Of a DNA stretch of 28,162 nucleotides, positions 16,413 to 24,187 are shown one piece after another. Every line of letters starts with the position of its first letter. The first letter of the stretch is position 1. A program made the translations under genes and the position numbers. Source of the DNA: Planctomycetota bacterium (lineage in GTDB: Bacteria; Planctomycetota; Planctomycetia; Isosphaerales; Isosphaeraceae); assembly GCA_021777685.1 (NCBI GenBank), contig JAJYDH010000009.1:1-28162 (forward strand). The letters are read 5' to 3'. The notes beneath the pieces are model-generated. The model saw only the letters and a list, made by a program, of their open reading frames with translations. It was not told the origin of the DNA and made no database searches.

Positions 16413-16631
16413 ATGAAAGTCGCCACTTACGAAGGCATCGTCGAGAATGGTCAGATCAAGTTCTCCGAAGCACCCCGCCTTCCCGAGCATGCGAAAGTTT
16501 ACGTCGTCGTTGCGGGAGTCGAAGAGATCTCAGGATCTCACATGAGAAGCCCTCGGCTTGCTCAGTCTGAGCGAGCGGGGGACTTCGCCAAGGAGGTGAT
16601 CGAGGAGCCGGGAAATGCCGTCGTACGATGA
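16413..16631 (+). CDS. Antitoxin-like (DUF104/AF2212-type) small protein
   Basis: The 72-residue protein starts MKVATYEGIVENGQIKFSE and continues LPEHAKVYVVV, the compact beta-type N-terminus seen in AF2212/DUF104-like putative antitoxins (YE-G-V-NG-I then LPE-VYV). The C-terminal half is polar and probably helical. ATG 16413 follows GGAGGGG at 16397-16403. Its 3' end overlaps the next gene, a retropepsin-like protease, by 17 bases, so the two are almost certainly translated together. I infer that it regulates, or is a substrate or partner of, the protease. It could equally be a standalone regulator; there is no RelE- or PIN-type toxin nearby. Confidence 0.7.
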   Translation: MKVATYEGIVENGQIKFSEAPRLPEHAKVYVVVAGVEEISGSHMRSPRLAQSERAGDFAKEVIEEPGNAVVR

Positions 16632-17010
16632 CCGCCGATTTGTCCCCCCGGCGCCGGTCGCGTCGGTCGTCATCCGAGATCCGGACCGGAATGAGGAAGT
16701 TGTGAATGTCCCGATGCTCATCGATACCGGCGCGGATGCAACCTTGTTGCCCGGACCCGTCGTCGCGTCGCTCGGCATCTCGGGGACGGGCGAACGCTAT
16801 CAGTTGGTGGCGTTCGACGGCACAGTCAGCGATTCGGAAGCCGTTCGCGCCGATCTCGTCTTCCTCAAACGGCGGTTCCGCGGGCGATATCTACTGATCG
16901 AGGCCGAGGTCGGGGTGCTCGGCCGCGACGTCTTGAACCATCTCCGATTGCTGTTGAACGGTCCGGATTCGCGGTGGGAGGATTGGACATCGGCGAAGAG
17001 GGACGCTTGA
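16615..17010 (+). CDS. Retropepsin-like clan AA aspartic protease
   Basis: The 131-residue protein carries the retroviral-type aspartic protease motif in VPMLIDTGADATLLP, with D37-T38-G39-A40 as the catalytic loop. A flap-like middle (YQLVAFDGTV) and the hydrophobic-GR motif VGVLGRDVLNHLRLLLNGP follow. These are the hallmarks of small bacterial clan AA proteases that dimerise to complete the active site. The length is typical. There is no signal peptide, so it is cytosolic, and its substrate is unknown. ATG 16615 lies within the preceding small gene, with GGAG upstream (GAGGAGCCGGGAA), giving a 17-base overlap. The overlapping layout suggests a two-gene regulatory or toxin-antitoxin-like module. 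Confidence 0.82.
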   Translation: MPSYDDRRFVPPAPVASVVIRDPDRNEEVVNVPMLIDTGADATLLPGPVVASLGISGTGERYQLVAFDGTVSDSEAVRADLVFLKRRFRGRYLLIEAEVGVLGRDVLNHLRLLLNGPDSRWEDWTSAKRDA

Positions 17011-17052
17011 CCTGGCGATGCAACCCTTCCCTGGTCTCTGGAGGCTTGGCTC

Positions 17053-18387
17053 ATGCTCGACATCTTCAGCAATCGCTACGGCTCGTGCGACGGCGTGAGC
17101 CGGCGGAACTTCCTCCGGGTCGGGGCGCTCGGGATGGGGTCGCTCACCTTGCCGGGGTTGCTCCGGGCGCGTGTCGAGGCCGCGCAGGCCGGGAAGTCGC
17201 CTTCGAGCACGGCGGTGATCCAGGTGGTTCTCAGCGGCGGCCCCTCGCACATGGAGACGTGGGACCCGAAGCCGGAGGCTCCGACCGGGTATCGGACGGA
17301 CGTCAAGGCGACGGCGACTCGAATCCCGGGCTTCAGCGTCAGCGAGCTGATGCCCGGGCATGCGCGATCCATGGAGCGGATGGCGATCCTGCGGAGCCTG
17401 ACGCATGAGACCTCGGACCACTTCGCCGGGCTGCACTGGATCTTGACCGGGTTCGCCTCGACCCAGCAGCAGCAGAACAAGAACGAGCGGCCGAGCATCG
17501 GGTCGGTCGTGGCGAAGCTGAAGGGCGCGAACGGGCCGGGGGTGCCGGCCTATGCGGCGATGTCGGAAGGGGCGATCTTCGGCGGGCTGTTCCAGGGGGG
17601 CTCGTACCTCGGGCCGGGGTACAACCCGTTCAACCTCGACGGCGACCCCTCGGGCGACATGAAGGTCCGCAACCTGGAGCCGCCCAAGGGGTTGACGCTC
17701 GACCGGTTGGAGGATCGCAGGACTCTCCTGAGCCGGCTCGACACGATCAACCGTCGCCGCGACCGCTCCGGCACGATGGACGGGCTCGACCGGTTCACCG
17801 CGCAGGCTTACGAGATGGTCACCGGCCCGGCCGCCCGCCAGGCTTTGGATTTGAGCCGGGAAGACCCTCGCCTCCGCGACCGCTACGGCCGGACCCGGAT
17901 CGGCCAGAGCTGTCTGCTGGCCCGCCGGCTGGTCGAGTCGGGCGTGACATTCGTCACCATCGCCGAGGGGAACTGGGACCACCACGCCACCGTCGCCCAA
18001 CTCTGCCGCCAGCAGGTCCCGCCGCTGGACGCCGCCGTTTCGTCGCTGGTGAACGACCTGTATGATCGAGGTCTGGCCGAGAGTGTGCTGGTGGTCGTCT
18101 GGGGCGAGTTCGGCCGGACCCCTCGGCTCAACGGCTCGGGCGGGCGCGACCACTGGCCGGGCAGCATGAGCGCGATGCTCGCCGGCGGCGGCCTCAAGAT
18201 GGGCCAGGTCATCGGCGCCACCAACCGAAAGGGCGAACAGCCGACCGAGCGGCCCCTCCGACCCGAGGACGTGATCCGGACCGTCTATCACGTCCTGGGG
18301 ATCGACCCCCACCACGAATTCCCCAACGAGGCCGGCCGCCCGATGGCCGTCATGAACCAGGGCCGGCCGATCGCGGAACTCATTTGA
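17053..18387 (+). CDS. DUF1501 family protein (Tat-type signal, sulfatase-like fold)
   Basis: The 444-residue protein has an N-terminal twin-arginine motif, SRRNFLRVG (from residue 16), followed by a hydrophobic stretch, so it is probably exported folded. The DUF1501 pattern is clear: VVLSGGPSHMETWDPKPEAP near 60, HFAGLHWILTG, and GEFGRTPRLNGSGGRDHWPG starting at 351. The family is related to alkaline-phosphatase/sulfatase folds; its activity in planctomycetes is not established. ATG 17053 is preceded by GGAGG at a normal distance. In planctomycetes DUF1501 genes usually sit directly after a DUF1549/DUF1553 gene. Here an accessory cassette of three small genes intervenes. It is followed by a palindromic repeat and the PSCyt1-WD40 gene. 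Confidence 0.92.
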   Translation: MLDIFSNRYGSCDGVSRRNFLRVGALGMGSLTLPGLLRARVEAAQAGKSPSSTAVIQVVLSGGPSHMETWDPKPEAPTGYRTDVKATATRIPGFSVSELMPGHARSMERMAILRSLTHETSDHFAGLHWILTGFASTQQQQNKNERPSIGSVVAKLKGANGPGVPAYAAMSEGAIFGGLFQGGSYLGPGYNPFNLDGDPSGDMKVRNLEPPKGLTLDRLEDRRTLLSRLDTINRRRDRSGTMDGLDRFTAQAYEMVTGPAARQALDLSREDPRLRDRYGRTRIGQSCLLARRLVESGVTFVTIAEGNWDHHATVAQLCRQQVPPLDAAVSSLVNDLYDRGLAESVLVVVWGEFGRTPRLNGSGGRDHWPGSMSAMLAGGGLKMGQVIGATNRKGEQPTERPLRPEDVIRTVYHVLGIDPHHEFPNEAGRPMAVMNQGRPIAELI

Positions 18388-18389
18388 CG

Positions 18390-18572
18390 GAGAATTGAAC
18401 CGCCAAGACGCCAGGATCGCCAGGAGGAGACGGAGAGGACGAGGAGAGAATGCAGGGAAGGCCGGTGAAGATCGGGCCGGAGAGAATCCCAGAGTCGAGA
18501 CGCTGTTACGCTTCTCTCCTCCTTTCCTCTGTACCCTCTTGGCGACCCTGGCGTCTTGGCGGTTCAATTCTC
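18390..18572. mobile_element. Palindromic MITE-like element with 26-bp perfect (38-bp near-perfect) arms
   Basis: The arms at 18390-18415 and 18547-18572 are exact reverse complements; the left arm includes GAACCGCCAAGACGCCAGG. Extending to 38 bases per arm (18390-18427 and 18535-18572) gives 36 matches by counting. Purine-rich and pyrimidine-rich inner parts also pair partly. The element, of about 183 bases, fills nearly all of the space between the DUF1501 and WD40 genes and has no coding content. It has the architecture of a non-autonomous palindromic mobile repeat. No target-site duplication could be identified with confidence. Confidence 0.75.
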
Positions 18573-18615
18573 TTTGACCTTCACCCTGAACCTCCCTCCC
18601 GGATGGCCCCCGAGC

Positions 18616-19986
18616 ATGACCGCGTTTTCCCTCCTGGCCTTGATCGTCATCGCCGCCGATCCGCCCACCCCGATCGCCGTCGCGGTGCCGAATCGCGACA
18701 AGCCGGTGAGCTATGTCTCGGAGGTCTCGGACGTCTTCGACGCCAAGTGCGTCGGCTGCCACAATGCGGCGAAGGCGGGCGGCAAGCTGCTGATGGAAGA
18801 TGTCGCCGGGCTGCTCAAGGGGGGCAAGCATGGGCCGGCGATCCGGCCGGGTCAGGCGGAGGACAGCCTCCTGTTCAAGATGGCCGCGCACCGGGTCGAG
18901 CCGGTCATGCCCCCGGCTGACAAGAAGGACCAGGCGCCGCTCACTCCCGAGGAACTCGGCCTGCTCAAGCTTTGGATCGACGCCGGGGCGAAGGACGACT
19001 CGGCCGAGCACCCCGAGCCGGTCCCGATCACCCTGGGCGACCTGCCGGCCGGGGTCCGTCCGATCGTCGCCGTGGACCTGACCGCCGACGGCAAGCTCGT
19101 CGCGGCGGGGCGGGGGAACCGGGTGTTCGTCTACGACGTGGCCTCGGGCAAGGAGATCGCCTCACTGGGCGGCCACAAGGACATCATCCAGTCGATCCGG
19201 TTCGGCCCCGACGGCAAGAAGCTGGCGGCCGGGAGTTACGAGGTCGTCACCGTCTGGGACCTCCCCGAGGACACGAAGCAACCGATCGGCGAGCCGAAGA
19301 CGTTCGGCCCGCACGTCTTCCGGGTCCTGACGATCGACTTCAGCCCGGATGGGAAATTGATGGCGACGGGCGGCGGCGAACCGTCCCGATCGGGCGAGGT
19401 CAAGGTCTGGGACGTGGCCTCGGGCAAGCTCGTCCGGTCGCTCGACGGGCTCCATTCCGACACCGTCTTCGGCGTCCGGTTCAGCCCGGACGGGGCGAAG
19501 CTCGCCACGGCCTCGGCCGATAAATTCCTCAAGGTGATCCGGTCCGAGGACGGCAAGGACCTGAAGTCGTTCGAAGGGCACACCCACCACGTCCTGGCCG
19601 TGGACTGGTCGGGCGACGGCAAGCAGATCGTGACCGGCGGGGCCGACAACGTGCTCAAGGTCTGGGACTTCGAGACCGGCGAGCAGCTCCGGACCCTGCA
19701 AGCGGCCGGCAAGCAGGTCACGGCCGTCCGCTGGGTGCCGGGCAAGCCGCTGGTCGCGGGCGCCTCGGGCGACTCGACCGTCAAGTACTGGAACCCGAAC
19801 GGCAACGGCAACGTCGTCCGGACCTTCACCGGGCCAAGTGACTTCGTCTTCGGCGTCGCCACCTCCAAGGACGGCAAGGTCGTCGCCGCCGGCGGTGCCG
19901 ACGGCAACCTGTTCCTCTGGAACGGGGATGACGGCAAGGTCATCCGCAAGGTCGAGCCGGAGAAGGAGGCCAGGCCGCCGGGTTGA
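18616..19986 (+). CDS. PSCyt1 cytochrome-domain protein with WD40 propeller
   Basis: The 456-residue protein begins with a signal-like hydrophobic segment (MTAFSLLALIVIAAD). A planctomycete cytochrome c domain (PSCyt1) follows at about 30-125. It has CVGCH at C45-C48-H49, the typical RPGQAEDSLLFKM and VEPVMPP motifs, and LGLLKLWIDAGA. Residues about 145-450 form a beta-propeller of WD40 repeats; examples are FSPDGKLMATGGG, VKVWDVASGK and VDWSGDGKQIVTGG. It is probably a periplasmic protein anchored to a redox partner. ATG 18616 is preferred. The reading frame continues upstream to a TTG at 18556, but that lies inside the palindromic repeat and the added residues do not look like a signal sequence. 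This gene, the DUF1501 gene and the DUF1549/1553 gene form a common planctomycete set. Confidence 0.9.
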   Translation: MTAFSLLALIVIAADPPTPIAVAVPNRDKPVSYVSEVSDVFDAKCVGCHNAAKAGGKLLMEDVAGLLKGGKHGPAIRPGQAEDSLLFKMAAHRVEPVMPPADKKDQAPLTPEELGLLKLWIDAGAKDDSAEHPEPVPITLGDLPAGVRPIVAVDLTADGKLVAAGRGNRVFVYDVASGKEIASLGGHKDIIQSIRFGPDGKKLAAGSYEVVTVWDLPEDTKQPIGEPKTFGPHVFRVLTIDFSPDGKLMATGGGEPSRSGEVKVWDVASGKLVRSLDGLHSDTVFGVRFSPDGAKLATASADKFLKVIRSEDGKDLKSFEGHTHHVLAVDWSGDGKQIVTGGADNVLKVWDFETGEQLRTLQAAGKQVTAVRWVPGKPLVAGASGDSTVKYWNPNGNGNVVRTFTGPSDFVFGVATSKDGKVVAAGGADGNLFLWNGDDGKVIRKVEPEKEARPPG

Positions 19987-20020
19987 TCGGATCATCCCGG
20001 CAGCCCGCCCCGGCCCCCGA

Positions 20021-22204
20021 TCAGGCGTTGGTATTGCCCTGGCCGTTGCCCGCGACCAGGTTCCCGACGACCGTGGTGCCGGCGTTCTGGCCCTGGCTGA
20101 AGACCCCATAGCCCGTGTTGTAGACGATCTGGTTGCCCAGGCCCGGCGCCCCGCCGATCCTGGCCTTGATGGCGTTGACGAGCTTCACCCCGTCGCCCGC
20201 ATTCTGGGCGATCGTGTTGGATTGGGCCTTCGTGCCCGTCGCGACGCCGGAGATGAGGAGGCCGTCCTGGCCGTTGCCCCGGATCGTATTCCCCGCCGCC
20301 GGGACGCCGATCTGGTTGTTCGGGCCGTCGGTCACCACGACCCCGCCCCCGGCGTTGTCGGAGATCACGCTCCCCACGACCCTGTTGCCCGACGAGCCCT
20401 GGATCGTGAGGCCGGCCCCCTGGTTGTCCTCGATGAAGACCTGGTCGACGAGCCGGGACCCGCCGATGGTGGTCTTCGACGTGCCCGGGCCGAGCAGGAC
20501 GCCGCCCAGAGTGTTCGGCAGCGCGTTGACCCCGAAGCCGCCGGTGCCGACGTTCGTGTGGAAGATGGTGTTGTCGTGGGCGTGGCCGATGACCTCGATC
20601 CCGTAGCCGTCGTTCGACGAGACGGTGTCTTGCTGCTCGATCGAGGCCTGGAACCCGCCGATCGTATTGCCGTGGGCGTTGCCGTCGATCACGATCCCGC
20701 TCCCGCCGTTGGAGAGCGCCGACTCGATGTTGGTGACGGTCCCCACGGCGGTATCCTCCACCGTGACGCCGGTGGCGTTGCCGCCGATCTCGATCCCGTT
20801 GCCGAGGTTGCCCGAGATGATGCTGGTCCGGATCAGGTTGCTGCCGCCGGTCGAGGTGATCAGGATGCCGTCGAGCCTGTTCGGGGCCGCGCCCAGGAAG
20901 GCGTAGAGGCCGCCGAACGTGTTGAAGCTGGTGAACCCGCTGGCCGTGTCCTTGACCTCGATCCCGTTCTTGTCGTTGCCCGCGATCACGTTGCCCAGCG
21001 GGATCACGCCGCCGACCTGGGTCTGCTCCGACGAGCCCGAGACCAGCAGGCCATCGCCGCCGTTGGCCACGATGGTCGCATTGTCGGCGCCGACGCCCAT
21101 GAAGTTGGCGTGGACCGTCGTGTTGTTCGAATTGGTGATCCGGAGGCCGTTGCCGCCGTTGCCGCTGATGACGTTGTAGTAGACGAAGGGCTTATCCTTG
21201 AGGGTGCAGCCGATGAGCTGGTTGCCGCTGGCGCCCACGATCGCGACGCCGTCGAGCCGGTTGCCCAGCGCCGAGTTCCCCGAGGCCGCCGTGCCGATGA
21301 AGTTGCCGCTGAGCGTGTTCCGGGTGGCCTTGCCGGTGATCAGGACGCCGTTGGCCTGATTCCCGGAGATCAGGTTCCCCTGAGGGGGTCGCACGAAGAC
21401 GCCGCCCGTCGGGTCGTTCCCGGCGCTCGCGCTGCCGCCGATCGTGTTGCCCGAGGCCCCCCGGGTGATGAGGATGCCGTTCCGGCCGTTGCCGATCGCG
21501 ACCGTCCCGCTCGCGTCCGTCCCGATGAAGTTCATGGCGACGGTGTTGCCCTTCCCGCCGTCGATCTCGATGCCGTTGCCGCCGTTGCCGCTGATGACGT
21601 TCGAGAGGGCGAAGCTCGTCGAGGGATTCACCCGGCCGATCAGGTCGCCATGCGACGAGGAATTGATCGTTATTCCGTTACCACGGTTGCCGGCCGCCGT
21701 CTGCCCGCCCGCCAGCAGCCCGATGTCGTTCCCCTGGACCGTCACGGACGACGCCGACAGCGTGACCCCGGCCCCGCCGGCGCCCACGAGCGACAGCGAC
21801 TCCAGGGCCGAGCCGTCGGAACCCCGGGCGAACTGCAATCCTCGCGTCCCTTGAAAGTTGACGGTCACGGCCGGCGTGCCCTGGAAATCCGGGGCGCTGG
21901 TGCCGTCGATCGTCACGGTGTGCTTGATCGCCGGGAGCGATTGCTTGCCGACCTGGATCGTGCCGGCAACCCCGAAGTCGATGGTGTTCGGGCCCGGGAC
22001 GTTGTTCGAGTCGAGGATGGCCTGGCGGAGAGAGCCCGCGCCCGAGCTGTTGAGATTGGAGACCTGGAACGTCGAAAGGAGTTCGCGCCCCTCCAGCGCC
22101 TCAATGCCGCCGGGGATCGAGAGTCGCGCCGGTCGGGGCACGGGGCGAGCGGTCGTCCTGAATCGCTTCGATCCGGGACGATTCAGTCGGTGGGATGGCG
22201 TCAT
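20021..22204 (-). CDS. Large right-handed beta-helix repeat protein with planctomycete LEGRELLS N-terminus
   Basis: The 727-residue protein has a basic 30-residue N-terminus, then IEALEGRELLS ending near 44. This is the short motif commonly found before the beta domains of large planctomycete surface proteins. Next is SGAGSLRQAILDSNN-type sequence and then many repeats of about 22-60 residues of the kind N-x-I-x-G-N-x-x-N-G-I-x-I-x-G (GNTIGG, NVISGNGGNGIEI). These predict a parallel beta-helix like that of pectate lyases and carbohydrate-binding surface proteins. There is no classical hydrophobic signal peptide and no clear catalytic motif, so the function (adhesion, polysaccharide binding or lyase) is undetermined. 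ATG 22204 has only a weak site (GAAGG). The gene is convergent with the WD40 gene, with 34 bases between the stops. Confidence 0.85.
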   Translation of the reverse strand: MTPSHRLNRPGSKRFRTTARPVPRPARLSIPGGIEALEGRELLSTFQVSNLNSSGAGSLRQAILDSNNVPGPNTIDFGVAGTIQVGKQSLPAIKHTVTIDGTSAPDFQGTPAVTVNFQGTRGLQFARGSDGSALESLSLVGAGGAGVTLSASSVTVQGNDIGLLAGGQTAAGNRGNGITINSSSHGDLIGRVNPSTSFALSNVISGNGGNGIEIDGGKGNTVAMNFIGTDASGTVAIGNGRNGILITRGASGNTIGGSASAGNDPTGGVFVRPPQGNLISGNQANGVLITGKATRNTLSGNFIGTAASGNSALGNRLDGVAIVGASGNQLIGCTLKDKPFVYYNVISGNGGNGLRITNSNNTTVHANFMGVGADNATIVANGGDGLLVSGSSEQTQVGGVIPLGNVIAGNDKNGIEVKDTASGFTSFNTFGGLYAFLGAAPNRLDGILITSTGGSNLIRTSIISGNLGNGIEIGGNATGVTVEDTAVGTVTNIESALSNGGSGIVIDGNAHGNTIGGFQASIEQQDTVSSNDGYGIEVIGHAHDNTIFHTNVGTGGFGVNALPNTLGGVLLGPGTSKTTIGGSRLVDQVFIEDNQGAGLTIQGSSGNRVVGSVISDNAGGGVVVTDGPNNQIGVPAAGNTIRGNGQDGLLISGVATGTKAQSNTIAQNAGDGVKLVNAIKARIGGAPGLGNQIVYNTGYGVFSQGQNAGTTVVGNLVAGNGQGNTNA

Positions 22205-22661
22205 GGTTCGACCTTCGTCTCGTAATTGGCCCGGACCGCCTCACGCTGGCCGCACCTCGATCTCTCTGACGACGGGCGAGGTCAGACCATCGAAGGGATC
22301 AGCCTCGAGGCTCTCTGGAGCCGAGGAGAGGTTCATGGCGATCGTTCGCTCAGGTAAGCCTAGGACGGGAAACAGGACGGGGCAAATTGGGGATTTGACG
22401 TCTACTCTCGGTCGAATTCCGGGGACGAGGGCCGTCGCGGGAAGGGCTGAGTGGCGAAACCGCATCCATCGTCCGATAAGACGATCTGGGATGGAGGCGT
22501 CGGCCGGTCGGCTCGAAGTCGGGTTGCCGGGTTTCGCCGCTTGGATTACGATCCGCCATCCTGACATCGCCCGGGTCTCTTCCGGACCTCCGCCCCACGA
22601 TCGGGCCGGTCGGGTCTCCCGGCTCCCGTCAGCTCCTTTCAGGGAAGAAGGGAAGACGCAC
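22205..22661. other. 457-base divergent intergenic region between the beta-helix gene and lpxD
   Basis: No convincing gene is seen. The short open frames present lack ribosome sites and recognisable protein patterns. A possible promoter for lpxD is listed separately. No strong inverted repeats were found by eye. Confidence 0.6.
22524..22552 (+). promoter_or_regulatory. Possible sigma-70-like promoter for lpxD
   Basis: TTGCCG (22524-22529) and TACGAT (22547-22552) are separated by 17 bases, about 110 bases upstream of the lpxD start codon. Agreement with consensus is moderate and assigned by eye. Confidence 0.35.
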
Positions 22662-23744
22662 GTGGCCGCCACTTTGGAACAACTCGCGGCCCTGGTCCGG
22701 GGCCGGCTGGAGGGGGACGGCAGCGTCCCGATCAACTCGGCCCGCCCGGTGGGCGAGGCCGGGCCGGGCGACATCACGTTCATCGAGAGCGAGCGGTACG
22801 CGAAGCTCCTCAGGGCGTCGCCCGCCTCGGCCGCGATCGTCGGCCCGCATTTCCGAGGGTCGGCCAAGCCCGAGATGCCGGTCATCGAGGTCGAAGACCC
22901 GATCGGCGCGTTCATCGCCGTCCGGACCCACCTCGTCGGCACCGGCAAGCCGCGCTGGACCGGCGTGCATCGAATGGCCGCCGTCGCCGATTCGGCGGTG
23001 ATCGGGCGGGATGTCGCGGTCCACGCCTTCGTCGCGATCGGCGAGGACGTCACCGTCGGCGACGGCTCGACGCTCCACCCCGGCGCGGTGATCGGCGACC
23101 GCTGCAAGCTGGGCAAGGGGGTCATCATCCACCCCAACGCCGTGCTCTACGCCGACGTCGTCCTCGGCGACCGCGTCGAGGTCCACGCCGGGACCGTCCT
23201 CGGCGGCGACGGATTCAAGTACCACATGGTCGAAGGGCGGCACGTCAAGGTCCCGCACACCGGCGGGGTCGAGATCGGCGACGACGTCGAGATCGGCTCG
23301 AACTGCACGATCGACCGGGCGACCTTCGAGACCACCCGGATCGGCGAGGGGACCAAGGTCGACAACCTCGTCATGATCGGCCACAACAACCAGATCGGCC
23401 GGCACAACCTGCTCTGCGGCCAGGTCGGCATCGCGGGCAGTTGCAAGACCGGCGACTACGTCGTCATGGCCGGCCAGGCCGGGATCAAGGACCATACCGA
23501 GATCGGCGAGAAGGTCATGATCGGCGCCCAGGCGGGGGTCCACCGGAACGTCCCCGCCGACCAGACCGTGCTCGGCTCGCCCGCGATCCCGGTCCGCGAG
23601 CAGCGGCGGATCTTCCAGATGATCGCCCGCCTGCCCGACATGCACCGGCACGTCCGCGAGATGGCCGCGCAGCTCGCCCTGCTCACAGCCTCCGTGCCGC
23701 CGGCTTCTCAGGCCGACACGGAGGACGACCCGACAGGTTTCTGA
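22662..23744 (+). CDS. lpxD: UDP-3-O-(3-hydroxyacyl)glucosamine N-acyltransferase
   Basis: The 360-residue protein adds the N-linked acyl chain to UDP-3-O-acylglucosamine in lipid A synthesis. An N-terminal uridine-binding domain (residues 1-105) is followed by a left-handed beta-helix built from hexapeptide repeats (about 108-320; AVIGDRCKLGKGVIIHPNAV and many similar). A C-terminal helix carries the acyl-acceptor end. The catalytic histidine fits H241 in VMIGHNNQIG, close to H239 of E. coli LpxD. GGDGFKYHMVEG is also family-typical. The length is normal. The start is GTG 22662, with GGAAG upstream, since it puts the N-terminal VAATLEQLAALV of the family first. Planctomycetes of this kind do encode lipid A genes. 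lpxI is found 0.74 kb downstream. Confidence 0.93.
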   Translation: MAATLEQLAALVRGRLEGDGSVPINSARPVGEAGPGDITFIESERYAKLLRASPASAAIVGPHFRGSAKPEMPVIEVEDPIGAFIAVRTHLVGTGKPRWTGVHRMAAVADSAVIGRDVAVHAFVAIGEDVTVGDGSTLHPGAVIGDRCKLGKGVIIHPNAVLYADVVLGDRVEVHAGTVLGGDGFKYHMVEGRHVKVPHTGGVEIGDDVEIGSNCTIDRATFETTRIGEGTKVDNLVMIGHNNQIGRHNLLCGQVGIAGSCKTGDYVVMAGQAGIKDHTEIGEKVMIGAQAGVHRNVPADQTVLGSPAIPVREQRRIFQMIARLPDMHRHVREMAAQLALLTASVPPASQADTEDDPTGF

Positions 23745-23780
23745 GTCCGTCCTAGGCTTGGCCTCGGCCCGATGCCGTTA

Positions 23781-23970
23781 AGGACCGCCGATCCAATAAC
23801 TTCCCGATTCGCGGGGGAAGCCTTTGGAGTGCGGGAGCTTGCTCCCGCTTTTTTGGAGGGAGCTTGCTCCCGGATCTGAGCGGCGTCCGCCGCCGGGAGC
23901 AAGCACCCGGGGACAAAGCGGGAGCAAGCTCCCGCACTCCAAAACAGGAAGTTATTGAATCGGCGGTCCT
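23781..23970. mobile_element. Nested palindromic element between lpxD and the small secreted-protein gene
   Basis: The outer arms, 23781-23806 and 23945-23970, match at 24 of 26 positions (they include AGGACCGCCGAT and its complement). The inner arms, 23823-23851 and 23915-23943, are exact 29-base complements containing GCGGGAGCTTGCTCCCGC, itself a perfect palindrome. A third copy of the GGGAGCTTGCTCCC core follows at about 23858. The nested layout suggests one palindromic repeat inserted in another, or one composite MITE-like element. It has no coding content. Confidence 0.75.
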
Positions 23971-24009
23971 AAACGAAGTGCAACCTCAACCTGACGATCT
24001 TTCTGTCTC

Positions 24010-24137
24010 CCTTCTCCCCCTGGGAGAGGGGCCGGGGGTGAGGGGCGTCGCATCTCCAGTGAGGCTCAAACGGGCCGATTCGGAATCCGCGGGTGGCGAC
24101 ACGACCCTCACCCCGACCCTCTCCCTGCGGAAGAGGG
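24010..24137. repeat. Imperfect inverted repeat of CTCCCCCTGGGAGAGGGG type
   Basis: The left arm at about 24010-24046 (with CTCCCCCTGGGAGAGGGG and GGGGGTGAGGG) pairs imperfectly with the right arm at about 24103-24137 (CCTCACCCCGACCCTCTCCC). Similar repeats are widespread in high-GC bacterial genomes. It lies just before the ribosome site of the small secreted-protein gene. Confidence 0.6.
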
Positions 24138-24187
24138 GGGTAGAAAACGCCGACGATCCAAATCGTCTCGAAATGGGGAGGATTCCC

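Larger units (their letters stand above)
23745..24187. other. 443-base intergenic region filled by stacked palindromic repeats
   Basis: No gene is seen here. The region is mostly made of the nested inverted repeat at 23781-23970 and the second inverted repeat at 24010-24137, listed separately. A ribosome site for the small secreted protein, GGGAGG, is at its right end (24174-24179). Confidence 0.7.

Noticed and set aside
18556..18615. TTG 18556 as the start of the WD40 protein
   Set aside because: It lies in the arm of the palindromic element; the ATG at 18616 gives a proper signal peptide.
16891..19011. 706-codon minus-strand open frame over the DUF1501 gene
   Set aside because: It crosses the palindromic repeat and recognised plus-strand genes, and shows no family pattern.
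19838..22225. 795-codon plus-strand open frame over the beta-helix gene
   Set aside because: Shadow of the repeated beta-helix coding sequence, low in complexity.
22350..22598. 82-codon minus-strand ORF in the lpxD upstream gap
   Set aside because: No ribosome site, Arg/Pro-rich shadow-like composition and no domain pattern.
23781..23970. CRISPR-like array
   Set aside because: The repeats are inverted and nested, not regularly spaced direct repeats, and no cas genes are present.
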